The notes under the pieces: model-generated
Told to the model about the DNA's origin: nothing
What the model saw: only the letters and a program-made list of their open reading frames with translations
Database searches by the model: none
Program-made: the position numbers and the translations under genes
Assembly: GCF_026262505.1 (NCBI RefSeq)
Contig: NC_067206.1
Coordinates: forward strand, 12,644,205-12,708,204
Direction: 5' to 3'
Origin: Trichomonas vaginalis G3
Taxonomy: Eukaryota; Parabasalia; Trichomonadida; Trichomonadidae
DNA length: 64,000 nucleotides
Part shown: in pieces, positions 50,577 to 59,995 of the stretch
How the letters are laid out: each line of letters starts with the position of its first letter
Position numbering within the stretch: position 1 is the first letter of the stretch

Positions 50577-51242
50577 TCATTTACTCACAATATTTTTGTA
50601 CAAAACGACCCCAAACTTTAACTTCTTTTCTGCAGTTTCTAATGCTATCTTAGCGAGTTCATATTCTCTAAATTCTCTCTTTAAATCTTCTTGTTCCCAT
50701 TGGTCTAGTTCGTATTGAGAATCTCTATAACCATAACATATCTCACGTTCATGTTCTAATTGTTTTTCACACATTTTTCTAACTTCTTCAAACAAAGGTT
50801 TAGCATTCTCCACTGTATCTTCGAGTTCTTCTTCATCTAACTTCTCATGAACTTTCTTGTCTATGGAGTCCATAATATCTTTGACATAAAATGCATACTT
50901 TACAGAGCACCATTCAGCAACAAAATGAACGAGGTCAGGATGTATGTAAATACCTTTAAATTCATTTATAACGCCCTTAGCAAGCTCATAAAATGCTTGT
51001 TTTGAGGTTGAGCCACTTTTGGCTCCACCGTATTCTTTCAACCAAAACTCAAGAATTTCCTGCATTTTAGCACTATTGAGAAATCTGTTTAAATGGTTTA
51101 ACTTTCCTGCTTCTCTTGCCATCTTTGTTGCATTTATATAACCATCCTTGTCTCTACGTAAGACTTCAATACCGTTATAAGTGCCTTTTGTGAATGTTTC
51201 GCCATTAGATTTGTTAGTGAATGTTTTTGCTTCGACTGACAT
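50577..51242 (-). CDS. KilA-N protein 2 of Maverick (221 aa)
   Basis: ATG 51242 (MSVEAKTFTNKSNGETF). KilA-N domain from about residue 20: GIEVLRRDKDGYINATKMAR, LNRFLNSAKMQEIL and GIYIHPDLVHFVAEWCSVKY followed by AFYVKDIMD. This is the canonical order (DGYINATKM...W...GtYvHPDL). A long charged coiled coil (about 145-210) follows. Probably a DNA-binding regulator. It carries the shared leader directly upstream (51243-51315). 50346-50576, downstream, contains only AT-rich DNA. Confidence 0.9.
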   Translation of the reverse strand: MSVEAKTFTNKSNGETFTKGTYNGIEVLRRDKDGYINATKMAREAGKLNHLNRFLNSAKMQEILEFWLKEYGGAKSGSTSKQAFYELAKGVINEFKGIYIHPDLVHFVAEWCSVKYAFYVKDIMDSIDKKVHEKLDEEELEDTVENAKPLFEEVRKMCEKQLEHEREICYGYRDSQYELDQWEQEDLKREFREYELAKIALETAEKKLKFGVVLYKNIVSK

Positions 51243-51315
51243 TTCTGTTCTTACATACAAGATAAAAAGTTAGAAAAAAATAAAACTAACTTTATTTTTT
51301 TCTATCTTAAGGAAA
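51243..51315 (-). promoter_or_regulatory. Shared leader, copy 2
   Basis: CCTTAAGATAGAAAAAAAT, then AAAGTTAGTTTTATTTTTTT and CTTGTATGTAAGAACAGAA before ATG. Same plan and length as copies 1 and 3. Confidence 0.7.
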
Positions 51316-51397
51316 TTCATTATTTTTGTGTTGAATTCAGCAAAAATATATTTTAGGGTAGATGGTTAGATCTAACCTCATTTCTACCCCAGTTATT

Positions 51398-52336
51398 TTA
51401 TAAACATTTTACATGATATACGTTATGAATTCGTGAGATTCTAAACAGTTTTGTAGCTTCTATTTCTTCTTTTAGTACATCGAATGTTTTAACAATGCCG
51501 AAGGTTTCTTTATACTTCTTCTTGACGTCAGATAATAGGAAATCGTCAGCAGTTGGATAGTTTTTGTTCAGAAATGCTAACATGTCCATTTTATCTTCTG
51601 CTGGTTTCTCTACTTCTTTCTTTAAGTCAGCATAGTCGTTTCTCATACGTTCTATCTCTTTGATGGAGTAGTTATATTTCCTCATTGCTGCTTTACATTT
51701 AGAACATTGTGGATTCATTTTTGCGTTATACATTGAAATTTGACCTGCTAGAACAACTAAGGCGTCAATGGTTTTCTTTAACTCAAAAGCAGTTGGTTTT
51801 ATCTGTTCATTCCATACCTGACCTCTTCTATCTTTATCTCTTATCTGCCATACACATTCTGCAACTAATGAAACAAAGTTGTCGTATGTCTTAAATTCTT
51901 CGGATTTATATATGTCAGAGATGTTCTTATATACCATGTCGCAATCTTTGTCCATAACTTTATGGTTGCAATGATATCCTAGAAACTCATAATTTACTTT
52001 ACGTATGAACTTCTTTATTTCTACTGAGTCAGTTGGTTTCACTTCTATTTCATCGAATTCATGAATAGTGAGCTTTTGTTGTTGGATTTCAGGCAATTTG
52101 GGTAAATGGTCAATAATGTCCTGCATGTCATAAAGATATTCTTCATTTTCTTCATCCTGTGCGGTACAGTCTAAATTACTTGTTAAAAGTTCTTGCTTTA
52201 TCTTCTGGATTTTTGTTTCAAAAGTATATGAAGAAGGAATAAAGCTTTTCATCTCTACTAACATAGATGTTGGATTCATGACTAACGAATTTGGTGCTGT
52301 TGTTTGAATTGTTGTTGTGCCGATTGTTGAAATCAT
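51398..52336 (-). CDS. Maverick protein with Cys motifs, shares KilA-N leader (312 aa)
   Basis: ATG 52336 (MISTIGTTTIQTTAPNSLVM) is preferred: the hydrophobic stretch before it in the longer frame (LVLFLFIFLFC) is the shared leader read as protein, not a signal peptide. The middle has GYHCNHKVMDKDC and CSKCKAAM, a possible zinc site. A coiled coil follows, then a C-terminal winged-helix-like end (LLSDVKKKYKETFG, LFRISRIHNVYHVKCL). I do not recognise the family. Conserved leader and position suggest it works with the KilA-N proteins. Confidence 0.6.
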   Translation of the reverse strand: MISTIGTTTIQTTAPNSLVMNPTSMLVEMKSFIPSSYTFETKIQKIKQELLTSNLDCTAQDEENEEYLYDMQDIIDHLPKLPEIQQQKLTIHEFDEIEVKPTDSVEIKKFIRKVNYEFLGYHCNHKVMDKDCDMVYKNISDIYKSEEFKTYDNFVSLVAECVWQIRDKDRRGQVWNEQIKPTAFELKKTIDALVVLAGQISMYNAKMNPQCSKCKAAMRKYNYSIKEIERMRNDYADLKKEVEKPAEDKMDMLAFLNKNYPTADDFLLSDVKKKYKETFGIVKTFDVLKEEIEATKLFRISRIHNVYHVKCL

Positions 52337-52405
52337 ATCTTTTATACAAAATAAAAAAATAAATAAAAATAAAACTAACTTTATTTTTTTCATCTTAAGG
52401 AAATT
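52337..52405 (-). promoter_or_regulatory. Shared leader, copy 3
   Basis: CCTTAAGATG, AAATAAAGTTAGTTTTATTT, an AT run, TTTTGTATAAAAGATATG. It matches the leaders at 49748 and 51243 through the AT core. Confidence 0.7.
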
Positions 52406-52418
52406 CATGAAAATTCAA

Positions 52419-52446
52419 GACCCTTTGGGTCTCGCCGCTTAGCGGC
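52419..52446. repeat. Paired minihairpin, intergenic
   Basis: GACCC-TTT-GGGTC, two bases, GCCGC-TTA-GCGGC. Same two-hairpin plan and same TC spacer as 47791-47816 but with a different first stem. Lies at the start of array 2. Confidence 0.85.
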
Positions 52447-52905
52447 TGAGGGTAGAAATGAGGGTAGATAACTGTTATTTTTGACGAAGTGAAGATTTGC
52501 ACTTCGTCAAAAAATCCCTGAAATCAAGAATTAATTCCCGTCAAATACAAAAAATGAGGGTAGAAATGAGGGTAGAAATGAGGGTAGATAACTGTTATTT
52601 TTGACGAAGTGAAGATTTGCACTTCGTCAAAAAATCCCTGAAATCAAGAATTAATTCCCGTCAAATACAAAAAATGAGGGTAGATAACTGTTATTTTTGA
52701 CGAAGTGAAGATTTGCACTTCGTCAAAAAATCCCTGAAATCAAGAATTAATTCCCGTCAAATACAAAAAATGAGGGTAGATAACTGTTATTTTTGACGAA
52801 GTGAAGATTTGTACTTCGTCAAAAAATCCCTGAAATCAAGAATTAATTCCCGTCAAATACAAAAAATGAGGGTAGAAATGAGGGTAGATCTAACCATCTA
52901 CCCTA
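52447..52905. repeat. Tandem palindrome array 2 (four units)
   Basis: Units begin (ATAACTG) at 52468, 52588, 52684 and 52780, a 96-bp period, the first with 24 extra bases. Each holds a 12-bp or longer perfect stem (TGACGAAGTG / CACTTCGTCA) around loop AAGATTTG, the inverse of the array 1 loop. Units are interleaved with GAGGGTAGAAAT words, ending in a GGGTAGATC / CTACCC palindrome. Confidence 0.92.
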
Positions 52906-52923
52906 AACATTATTTTTGGTCAT

Positions 52924-52949
52924 GGACTTCGTCCTCGCCGCTTTGCGTC
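52924..52949. repeat. Paired minihairpin, intergenic
   Basis: GGAC-TTC-GTCC, TC, GCCGC-TTT-GCGTC (one stem mismatch). Flanked by CAT and TTTATG as at 47791. 52950-53028 is the integrase 3' flank. Confidence 0.8.
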
Positions 52950-53028
52950 TTTATGTTAAAATAAATGGTACCATTAATGATATCATGACTGTTCTCGTTC
53001 ATGTCTGATTTACATCTAATGAAAAAGT

Positions 53029-54114
53029 TTAGAAGAATTTTCTTATTCTTTCTGGCATATTTTTGTCTTTCCAGTACTCCCGCTCTAATGGTCCCAGATG
53101 TGTTGGCTTTGACTCTCTCAAGTTCTTAGATGGTATAACATCTTCAACACCTCCTTCATATCTTACTTTATAAGTGTCATCGTTTGTGTTATAGCCAAGT
53201 ATTTCAATAACCACTCCTCGCTTTGCTTCGTCAATGGTTTCAGCAAGTTTGCCATTACTACTTTCAACTAATTTATGACGAGGGTAAAACGCTATGGAGT
53301 CGTCAGCAGCTTTTATAAGATATCCATTACCTTGCGTAGAGTCTACGATATAATAATTTCGACTTAACCTTAAACGTTTCTTTGTCAATGGTTTGTCGTC
53401 AAGAACTACACGAACTTTTGTACCAGGAATGAGGGTAAATTGTGTTGAATTTCTGATATTTTGTGTTTGACTTCGTTTCTTTTGTATATACTTTTCTTCT
53501 TGTTGTTGTGTCATTGAATTTGGTGTATGTCCTGTTGTAGAATGTGTTGAGGAATTATATACTTCGAGAAAGTGTTTCATTGTTTCTTCGGTAAAGTCTC
53601 GCTCTTGATTTAAATCTCTGAGCGTTCTTATGAAGCGGTTTATGATGCCGAGTATGTTATGGTTATGGTCTTCAGTAGTGTAGTGAGTTATGTTATGCTT
53701 AATGAGAAAATCTGTGATTTCATTACTGAGATATGCTGAATCCTGGTCTGATGTTAAAGTACTTGGGTTATGTTCTGCTACAAACTTTTGTAAAACTCTT
53801 AACACTTCACGAGTTCCTTTATTTTTCATTGGATATGCATATGCTTTACGAGTGTTAACATTAATGAAGATGAGGAATGGTTTATGTCCTCCTTTTCTGC
53901 TTTGAATGAGAGTGTCAAATTGGTATGCGTCAGGAGTGTTGGAGTAAATTGGTAAAAAGTAGTCGTAAGGGTTTATTTTTGTTTGATGTACAACATTTTT
54001 GTCAAAGAACCTTTTCACTTCAGCTCTGTTAGTAAATCCCCAACTCTTTGCAGCTTCATTGAACTTCTTAAATGACCTCCATGGATGTTGTTCGAATACT
54101 TCTTTCAAGCTCAT
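53029..54114 (-). CDS. Maverick retroviral-type integrase with C-terminal chromodomain-like part
   Basis: Reads as one 361-residue frame starting MSLKEVFEQHPWRSFKKFNE. The rve core includes the first acidic strand (DAYQFDTLI), the second (STLTSDQDSAYLS), and the helix GIINRFIRTLRDLNQ with YNSSTHSTTGHTPNSM behind it, as in Polinton integrases. After a basic linker the C-terminal end (VVIEILGYNTNDDTYKVRYE then DVIPSKNL) looks like a chromo- or SH3-type barrel. The enzyme would insert the linear element and make the short target duplication. It starts directly beside the fibre gene. Confidence 0.88.
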   Translation of the reverse strand: MSLKEVFEQHPWRSFKKFNEAAKSWGFTNRAEVKRFFDKNVVHQTKINPYDYFLPIYSNTPDAYQFDTLIQSRKGGHKPFLIFINVNTRKAYAYPMKNKGTREVLRVLQKFVAEHNPSTLTSDQDSAYLSNEITDFLIKHNITHYTTEDHNHNILGIINRFIRTLRDLNQERDFTEETMKHFLEVYNSSTHSTTGHTPNSMTQQQEEKYIQKKRSQTQNIRNSTQFTLIPGTKVRVVLDDKPLTKKRLRLSRNYYIVDSTQGNGYLIKAADDSIAFYPRHKLVESSNGKLAETIDEAKRGVVIEILGYNTNDDTYKVRYEGGVEDVIPSKNLRESKPTHLGPLEREYWKDKNMPERIRKFF

Positions 54115-54133
54115 TTATGTAAAGTTAAAGATT

Positions 54134-57007
54134 TTAACCAACTCGTATCCAAGCGTGCATTGTTATATAAGGAGGCATATAATCTTTTCCATTACCTGCT
54201 GGGTCTGTAATACCAGCTACAACATGTGTATGATTTCCTGCAGTTCCACAGAAAATACCTGTGCTAACATCTTTGGGGTCATCTGAGATATCATATCTGT
54301 TCATTCCCTGTCTATCCGAACCCGCTGCAAGATTTATATAACCTCTTTTTGTTATTGAATGTGAATGGTTTCCTTCCACAGATGTTCTTCCACTGAACCT
54401 ATGCATATGTGAAGGAAGGTTTTCAATACCTATTTTCTTTGAACCTCCCATCTTCATTGACTGCGTATTAGTGTAGAATGGAAAACTGTCAACTATTTCA
54501 TACCATCTACCACCAAATAAAGTGTTTGGATTTATTGGATTCATAGACGTATAAACAGCTCCTATAGGATATATTAAATCATATATGCTCATAACTCTAT
54601 AAACATATTCTAAAGAACTTATGTCATTAAATACCATTTGGAATGTATCTCCCGGATGAAATGTTGCATTTGTTCCACTTTTATAATGTAATGTTAGTTC
54701 AATAGAATTATCCAAGAAAAATTCAAAAGTATCTGGTTGAAGACCTCTAACAAATTCAAATGGAGTTGCTGGTTCACCATTTATAATTTCTGTTGTAAAT
54801 GTCATTGTATCTGGTTTCGAAAATTTCTTTGTTAGTTCTGCATCCACATAAGTTTTGTCTGCTTTTTTATCTAACATTGCGGGTAGTTCATATGCTTCAA
54901 AGTTTCTGGCATGATCTTCGATATTCCTACAACTCTTATCTAAATTGTTAAGAGTATCTTTTACGCTTGTACTCGGATTCTCTAAAGGTGCACTTGAACC
55001 CAAATCATAGTTCAATATTATGTCGTCTGCTCTAACAGTAGTGAAGGATTTATGTGTATGGTTCTTGTCAGCTTTACTATTTAATGTAGCTTGAAGTTCA
55101 TTTATATCGGAGATATTGTGTTTATGAGATTTCAAAACTTTGTTCATTGCTTCGAGTTCAACTTTGTCAGCTTTACTTTTAATAGCATCTTCAAACGTTA
55201 TTTTTGCCTTAACTCTCAATGTAAATCTTGGTTCAACTAATACACCGTTAACATTGAAAGTAGAGGCATAAATTTCACCGGTATAACCAAATGCTTCTGG
55301 TGCTTTAGCTACATCATACTGTACAGTACAGCTTATGTCATAACCTTTAGCACGAATGTATTTATATCTTCTTTCATTAACATCTTCCGTCTTCACTTTT
55401 TCATCCTGTGTTAAATATCCATGGTAGTCCGTTATAATCTGTTCATCTGAAGTTATATAATGAACATGGTTTTTATCTGCTTTTTCGGCTAATTTCTCTT
55501 CTATCTCATTTATTTCAAGTTCATGCCTACCACCACCTCCCGAAGAAGTATTTTTCTTCAGCTCTTGAAGAACGTCCACTTCGCCATCTTTGGTGTCAAT
55601 AATGAGACTTTGAGTTAAAACCTTTCCTGTCTTAATGGATGTTTGTAAAACTTCTTCTTCACCGTGTTCGGGGTCATGGTCGTCATCATATCTTGTGAAA
55701 TCAGAGATGTTGTCATACATTAAGCATATCTGTCTCAAAAGTTCTGCTATTTGAAACTGGAACGAAAGATATACAGAACTTTCATCATCTCCTAAAGTCA
55801 AGTCTGCTTTCTTAAGTATTTCTTGAATGTATGCAATGAGAACAGAGTACCTTGGAAAATATTCGAACAATATTTCATTAGCTGTTGGTTTTGGTGGTTC
55901 TTCTGGAGTTTCTGCATCTCTTGACTTCAATGCTCTTGCTCTCAAAGACCTAAATGTTAGAGCACTGGGTTTTACAAAGGACTTTATAAATGCTTTAATA
56001 GTTCCTGGTAAGTTATTGTTAGCATTAAGTAAGTTCCTTATGCTTCCATCATGTACGTCCATAGCACTATGTAAAAAATCTATACTTTTCTTGTAGTCAG
56101 CAATAGACTGACTGTGATTTTTTAAAGATTTGTCAATACCTTTAAGCCAATCTTCATGCATGTCTGATACTGAGCCAAGAATATCATTTGCTTCCTTTAG
56201 TGTATTTTTTGCTTCTCGTAAAGTATCCAATCCCGTACGTGCATTGTTTGCTATACGTCTTACAGTATCTATTTGACTCCTTGTTTCTTGCATCCAACCA
56301 GATAAAGTTTTAATAGTATCCGAACCATTTGAAATGAAGTTCAAAGCATTTTTAACGTCATCTAAAGCTTCTTCACCAAGTACTGCCCATATCTTTCCGA
56401 TTTGGTATTGAAGAACTCCATATGAAGCAGCTGTTAAACCAGTATTTATAAGGTCCCATATCCATGATTTAGCAGTTTTTCCATCCTTTCCATCCTTTCC
56501 ATCCAAACCGTTTTCGCCTTGAGGTCCTTGTATTCCTTGTATTCCTTGTATTCCTTGTGGTCCTTGTGGTCCGGTGTCACCCTTCTCTCCTTTCAGTTCA
56601 TCTTTATGTTCGTTATAATATTCTAATGTCATAAGGTGTACATCATTACTGCTACCAGCAACGCCGAGAATTTGTTTCTCATTCATGACTAAATTCTTTA
56701 GGCATTTAATGTTGTCGTCAAATCGAAAGCTCTTTAACAATTCAATGAGAACATTCAGTACTTTCACTAATGAGGCATCTACTGTAGAATTTATATATTG
56801 CACCGTTCCATCATTTATGATAGGAACTTTACTTATTGTAATGAATGGGTCATAAGTGTTAAAAGTATCGAAATCAATGACTTTTTTAGTTTTTCCATCG
56901 TCAATGACTAAATCATTGCCTTCAATGGTTAAAGTTGAGTTTTCGTTTACTAGTTCATGTGCTCTTCTTGCTTCATTTGTTTCATACGCATATGCAGCAA
57001 TAGTCAT
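54134..57007 (-). CDS. Collagen-like fibre protein with phage-type tip (957 aa)
   Basis: One open frame from MTIAAYAYETNEARRAHELV. After about 140 residues comes a short collagen run (GPQGPQGIQGIQGIQGPQGE, then GLDGKDGKDGK). A coiled-coil region (LREAKNTLKEANDIL) and phage-fibre style units (LNSKADKNHTH, KSHKHNISDINELQ) follow. The tip is YPIGAVYTSMNPINPNTLFG then GGRWYEI, followed by His pairs (SHMHRFSG, HSHSI, NHTHV) and PPYITMHAWIRV. The tip pattern is that of bacteriophage tail-collar or gp10/gp12 domains, where His pairs bind metal in a trimer. Likely a trimeric receptor-binding fibre of the virion. Whole in this copy. Divergent from 57025. Confidence 0.85.
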   Translation of the reverse strand: MTIAAYAYETNEARRAHELVNENSTLTIEGNDLVIDDGKTKKVIDFDTFNTYDPFITISKVPIINDGTVQYINSTVDASLVKVLNVLIELLKSFRFDDNIKCLKNLVMNEKQILGVAGSSNDVHLMTLEYYNEHKDELKGEKGDTGPQGPQGIQGIQGIQGPQGENGLDGKDGKDGKTAKSWIWDLINTGLTAASYGVLQYQIGKIWAVLGEEALDDVKNALNFISNGSDTIKTLSGWMQETRSQIDTVRRIANNARTGLDTLREAKNTLKEANDILGSVSDMHEDWLKGIDKSLKNHSQSIADYKKSIDFLHSAMDVHDGSIRNLLNANNNLPGTIKAFIKSFVKPSALTFRSLRARALKSRDAETPEEPPKPTANEILFEYFPRYSVLIAYIQEILKKADLTLGDDESSVYLSFQFQIAELLRQICLMYDNISDFTRYDDDHDPEHGEEEVLQTSIKTGKVLTQSLIIDTKDGEVDVLQELKKNTSSGGGGRHELEINEIEEKLAEKADKNHVHYITSDEQIITDYHGYLTQDEKVKTEDVNERRYKYIRAKGYDISCTVQYDVAKAPEAFGYTGEIYASTFNVNGVLVEPRFTLRVKAKITFEDAIKSKADKVELEAMNKVLKSHKHNISDINELQATLNSKADKNHTHKSFTTVRADDIILNYDLGSSAPLENPSTSVKDTLNNLDKSCRNIEDHARNFEAYELPAMLDKKADKTYVDAELTKKFSKPDTMTFTTEIINGEPATPFEFVRGLQPDTFEFFLDNSIELTLHYKSGTNATFHPGDTFQMVFNDISSLEYVYRVMSIYDLIYPIGAVYTSMNPINPNTLFGGRWYEIVDSFPFYTNTQSMKMGGSKKIGIENLPSHMHRFSGRTSVEGNHSHSITKRGYINLAAGSDRQGMNRYDISDDPKDVSTGIFCGTAGNHTHVVAGITDPAGNGKDYMPPYITMHAWIRVG

Positions 57008-57024
57008 ATTTTAATGAGAATAAA

Positions 57025-57789
57025 ATGTTGTTCTATTTGCAAAGTACAGACCCAAACGAATATGGAACAGTAAAGCTTCAAACAAACTTAGGTCTTCAGA
57101 ATGAAGCACTTGCTTTCAGAGTTGTTGACTTCAATACTATCGCAACTTTTGTCATAACAGATGAAACAGATTTCATAGAGATTGAAATAGATGACAAAAG
57201 AAGTTTTATAACATTTCCTAACAGAGCAGAGTATAGAATAGATAAAATTGCTGGAGTCATAGATACTCTCATAAATGAAGAAACTATTGACAACATAGAT
57301 GTCGAACTCTCTTCTGAGGGAACATTGAAGTTCAGTAGCAAGAAAGAGTTCAAGATAACACGAATGAGTCATAGAGTTCAACTTCTTTTAGGAGCATACC
57401 ATATGCAACTACCTTTGAAAAGTGTTGACAAAACGATTGAGATGAAATCTGTTCCATACGTATGTTATGGCAATTGTTTATACATTGAGTCTAAAATAGC
57501 TAATGTCACAGGCATTTCAGGAGTTAATAGTAAAGGTTCAGTAGAGTATAAATCTTTCTGTTATGAAGTAAATTCAATGTTCATTCCAAACGTTCCTGTC
57601 ATAGCAACTCATTTAGGTAAATGGGTTCGCATTAGTCCTCATAATTTGAAAGACATGCAATTCAGACTTGTTGACTTTCAAGGAGAGCCTGTAGAACTGA
57701 AGGCACCAGTGCGAATGACTGTTGAAGTTGACTTTTTAGAAAATATTAAATGCAACAGCTTACAAGAGAACTCAGAGCTAAAAATATAA
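57025..57789 (+). CDS. Maverick virion-type protein, possible minor capsid (254 aa)
   Basis: Starts MLFYLQSTDPNEYGTVKLQT. Beta-rich, with ITRMSHRVQLLLGAYHMQLP and a C-terminal strand FRLVDFQGEPVELKAPVRMT that resembles the end of the 5464 protein and a C-terminal block remembered from animal Polinton minor virion genes. Head-to-head with the fibre gene (17 bases apart), which supports a structural role such as fibre base or penton. Overlaps the next gene by 40 bases. Confidence 0.55.
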   Translation: MLFYLQSTDPNEYGTVKLQTNLGLQNEALAFRVVDFNTIATFVITDETDFIEIEIDDKRSFITFPNRAEYRIDKIAGVIDTLINEETIDNIDVELSSEGTLKFSSKKEFKITRMSHRVQLLLGAYHMQLPLKSVDKTIEMKSVPYVCYGNCLYIESKIANVTGISGVNSKGSVEYKSFCYEVNSMFIPNVPVIATHLGKWVRISPHNLKDMQFRLVDFQGEPVELKAPVRMTVEVDFLENIKCNSLQENSELKI

Positions 57790-57992
57790 AGTATGAATGT
57801 TATGTATTAGGTCATGAACTTTGGTTGTTGCTGTTTGATGAAACAAATGAGTTAGTTATGTCAGTCAAGAGAACAGAAAAATATTGTGTTAGTGAAAACT
57901 GCACCAAGTCAATAAGATTAGGTTTGCATTATGAAGATGAGTTCGATACTGTTGAAGAAGTTTTGGACAGATACTATAAGTTGTTAACTTGA
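57750..57992 (+). CDS. Small Maverick protein overlapping its neighbour (80 aa)
   Basis: Starts MQQLTRELRAKNIKYECYVL, in another frame than the gene it overlaps (57750-57789). Mixed alpha/beta, acidic end (YEDEFDTVEEVLDRYYKLLT). No domain recognised. The overlap suggests translational or transcriptional coupling, unusual for trichomonad host genes. Confidence 0.55.
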   Translation: MQQLTRELRAKNIKYECYVLGHELWLLLFDETNELVMSVKRTEKYCVSENCTKSIRLGLHYEDEFDTVEEVLDRYYKLLT

Positions 57993-58007
57993 AATTTTTT
58001 GACTGAC

Positions 58008-58040
58008 GGCGCAAAGCGCCAAGATGGGCTCAAAGAGCCC
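58008..58040. repeat. Paired minihairpin, variant, between convergent genes
   Basis: GGCGC-AAA-GCGCC (58008-58020), five bases, GGGCTC-AAA-GAGCCC (58026-58040). Perfect stems, three-base loops. Placed just past the stop of 57750 and before the stop of the convergent gene, so it could serve as a two-way 3'-end signal. Confidence 0.85.
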
Positions 58041-58051
58041 TCCTGACTGCT

Positions 58052-58522
58052 TTAATTTACTAAAACATATTTCAAACAAAGCTTATAGTCAGTAGATAGT
58101 TTTGTATACTCGTTCGAATATTTATACTTAAACTCAACTCCTGGAGTACCTGGTATTTCAATGATGCGGATGTTACCTATTTTCATGAATAGTGGAGTTT
58201 GACCACAGCATTCGATTTCAGGGTCGAGATAGTCAATGACACATTGTTTCCCTGTTATTCGTGAGATAACATTTTCAAGGTCCTCCTTTGTTAGAATTAT
58301 TTGGTTCTTACTTATAAGATTTGTCAAAAGCTTCTTATCGTCTTTGAGTAAAATTGTTTGGTATAACTGAAGAAGGTAATGGTCTACGTTATCTGAAGGA
58401 TTTGTTTGAACATTTGTGTAAGGGTTGTCGTTGGCTTCTCTTGAAAGAATTTGGTCCAGTGGTGGATACTCTAACTTAACATCTGATGTAGCGTTAGCGT
58501 TTGAAGCTGTGTTTAAATTCAC
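58052..58522 (-). CDS. Maverick protein of unknown function (156 aa)
   Basis: The frame contains SNANATSDVKLEYPPLDQ near the start and a compact C-terminal domain (ENVISRITGKQCVIDYLDPE, GNIRIIEIPGTPGVEFKYKY). The annotated start may lie further upstream by comparison with copy B. No family recognised. Divergent from the 58587 gene. Confidence 0.55.
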   Translation of the reverse strand: MNLNTASNANATSDVKLEYPPLDQILSREANDNPYTNVQTNPSDNVDHYLLQLYQTILLKDDKKLLTNLISKNQIILTKEDLENVISRITGKQCVIDYLDPEIECCGQTPLFMKIGNIRIIEIPGTPGVEFKYKYSNEYTKLSTDYKLCLKYVLVN

Positions 58523-58586
58523 GGATGCGCAAGACGAAGTTTAAGTTGGTTCTGGTTCTTTCAAACACTCTGAACTATAGTTCTTT

Positions 58587-59104
58587 ATGACAATATTGTT
58601 TGTCGTTCGTGAGTCAACATTTGATGTTGGTTCAATTGGAACATTAACGGCACCAGCTAAGATGGATTTGCTTCTCATTTCATATAGAATAAAAACCTTT
58701 TATATGTATGAAATGAACAATATACTCGACAAGGGTTTGAATGTAAAGCTAACGAATGAAAATATTGTTGAATTCACTGAGACAGGAGCTGTGTATAAAG
58801 ATGTAGAACTACTGAACAAAAGAGCTAAGGGAAGAAGCAGGAACATGAACAAAGGGTGGAAGCCTATAAAAATTTATGTCAATGATGGCTCAGGAGGTTC
58901 AAACATAAAGTATGCAGAAAGTTATAGAGTTTATGCTCTCAAAGGTGAAAAGCCTTCATTTAAGAACAGCTATTCTAACGCATATCCTCAAAAGCTAACG
59001 GATGGGAAGTGGATGATATGAATGACAGCAAAAATATTAACAGAAATGGCGACAGAGATGCATGGAATTTGTTTACCATCAGTCAATTGAAGGTTAAACT
59101 TTAA
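58587..59104 (+). pseudogene. Maverick conserved protein (copy C), broken
   Basis: Counterpart of the copy B gene at 4045-4563 with nearly identical sequence (MTILFVVRESTFDVGSIG). About one break. Function unknown. Confidence 0.65.
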
Positions 59105-59979
59105 AACAATGTTGGTCGTTCCCATGGAATATTTTTGACTTTAATGGTATTAGTCATGATATGAATCTCAAGGTATGAACGAGGAGAGATGAGAGACTTA
59201 TATGCTTCCCAAATTTCTTCAAAAGGTAATGTTATACCTGACTGTTTCCAAATGAGTTCAATATCATAGCGTGAGAAACCTTGAAAGATAACGAAGTCAG
59301 TTATGAGACGTTTTATGTTTAAAGCAAAAACGCCATGTTTGCATAAGTATTGCTACAGTTAAATGGTAATGTCTGACTTTAGTTATGATGTTAGCTAATG
59401 GTGAGTCAGGCTTTGACACTAAACCTTTTCCGGCGAAGTCGTCACAAACGAGCAGAGTGTTTGAAGGATACTTTTTGAAGGGGTATTTTGAAAGTTTTGA
59501 TAGAATGTAGTTTGTCAGTCGTTTCATATCGTAAACTCCTGAGTATTGACGTAAGTGGTGTTTGTCAATAATTCTTTCCATCTCTCTGAAGTCTTTTGCA
59601 TTCCTGACTGTATAAATCACAATGGCATAATATTTCCTCTTACGTCGAATGTAACGTTGAAGAAATTCAATGAGTTCGCTATCTGGAACTTTAACGACAG
59701 ATGCTTGAACTTTACTAATGTTTTCGCTGTTGAATCCATAGAGTCTGAAGTTGCTGATATAATGATTTGGTCATAGTAAGAGTCGTTTCCTAAACGCTCT
59801 GTTATGAGTATATGACGAATGAGGTTAAATGTCTTACCTGAACCCATCTTTCCACAATAGAAATACACACCATTTGAACAGAATTCATAATCTTTGCTGA
59901 AAGGAAGAATAAGAGAAGAGTTAAGTTTGTCTGTAGTTTCATTCATGTCTTCATCTACGTCATGTATTAAATGCTTCAT
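59101..59979 (-). pseudogene. Packaging ATPase (copy C), broken
   Basis: Counterpart of 4560-5447, with the same Walker A (GKMGSGKT) and Walker B (LLVCDD). About three breaks, so this element does not carry a readable packaging enzyme, although the neighbouring partial copy B does. Confidence 0.85.
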
Positions 59980-59995
59980 TTTATCTCCATTAAAA

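Noticed and set aside
52337-52408. Possible signal peptide (LVLFLFIFLF) on the Cys-motif protein
   Set aside because: Same reason: it is the shared leader translated.
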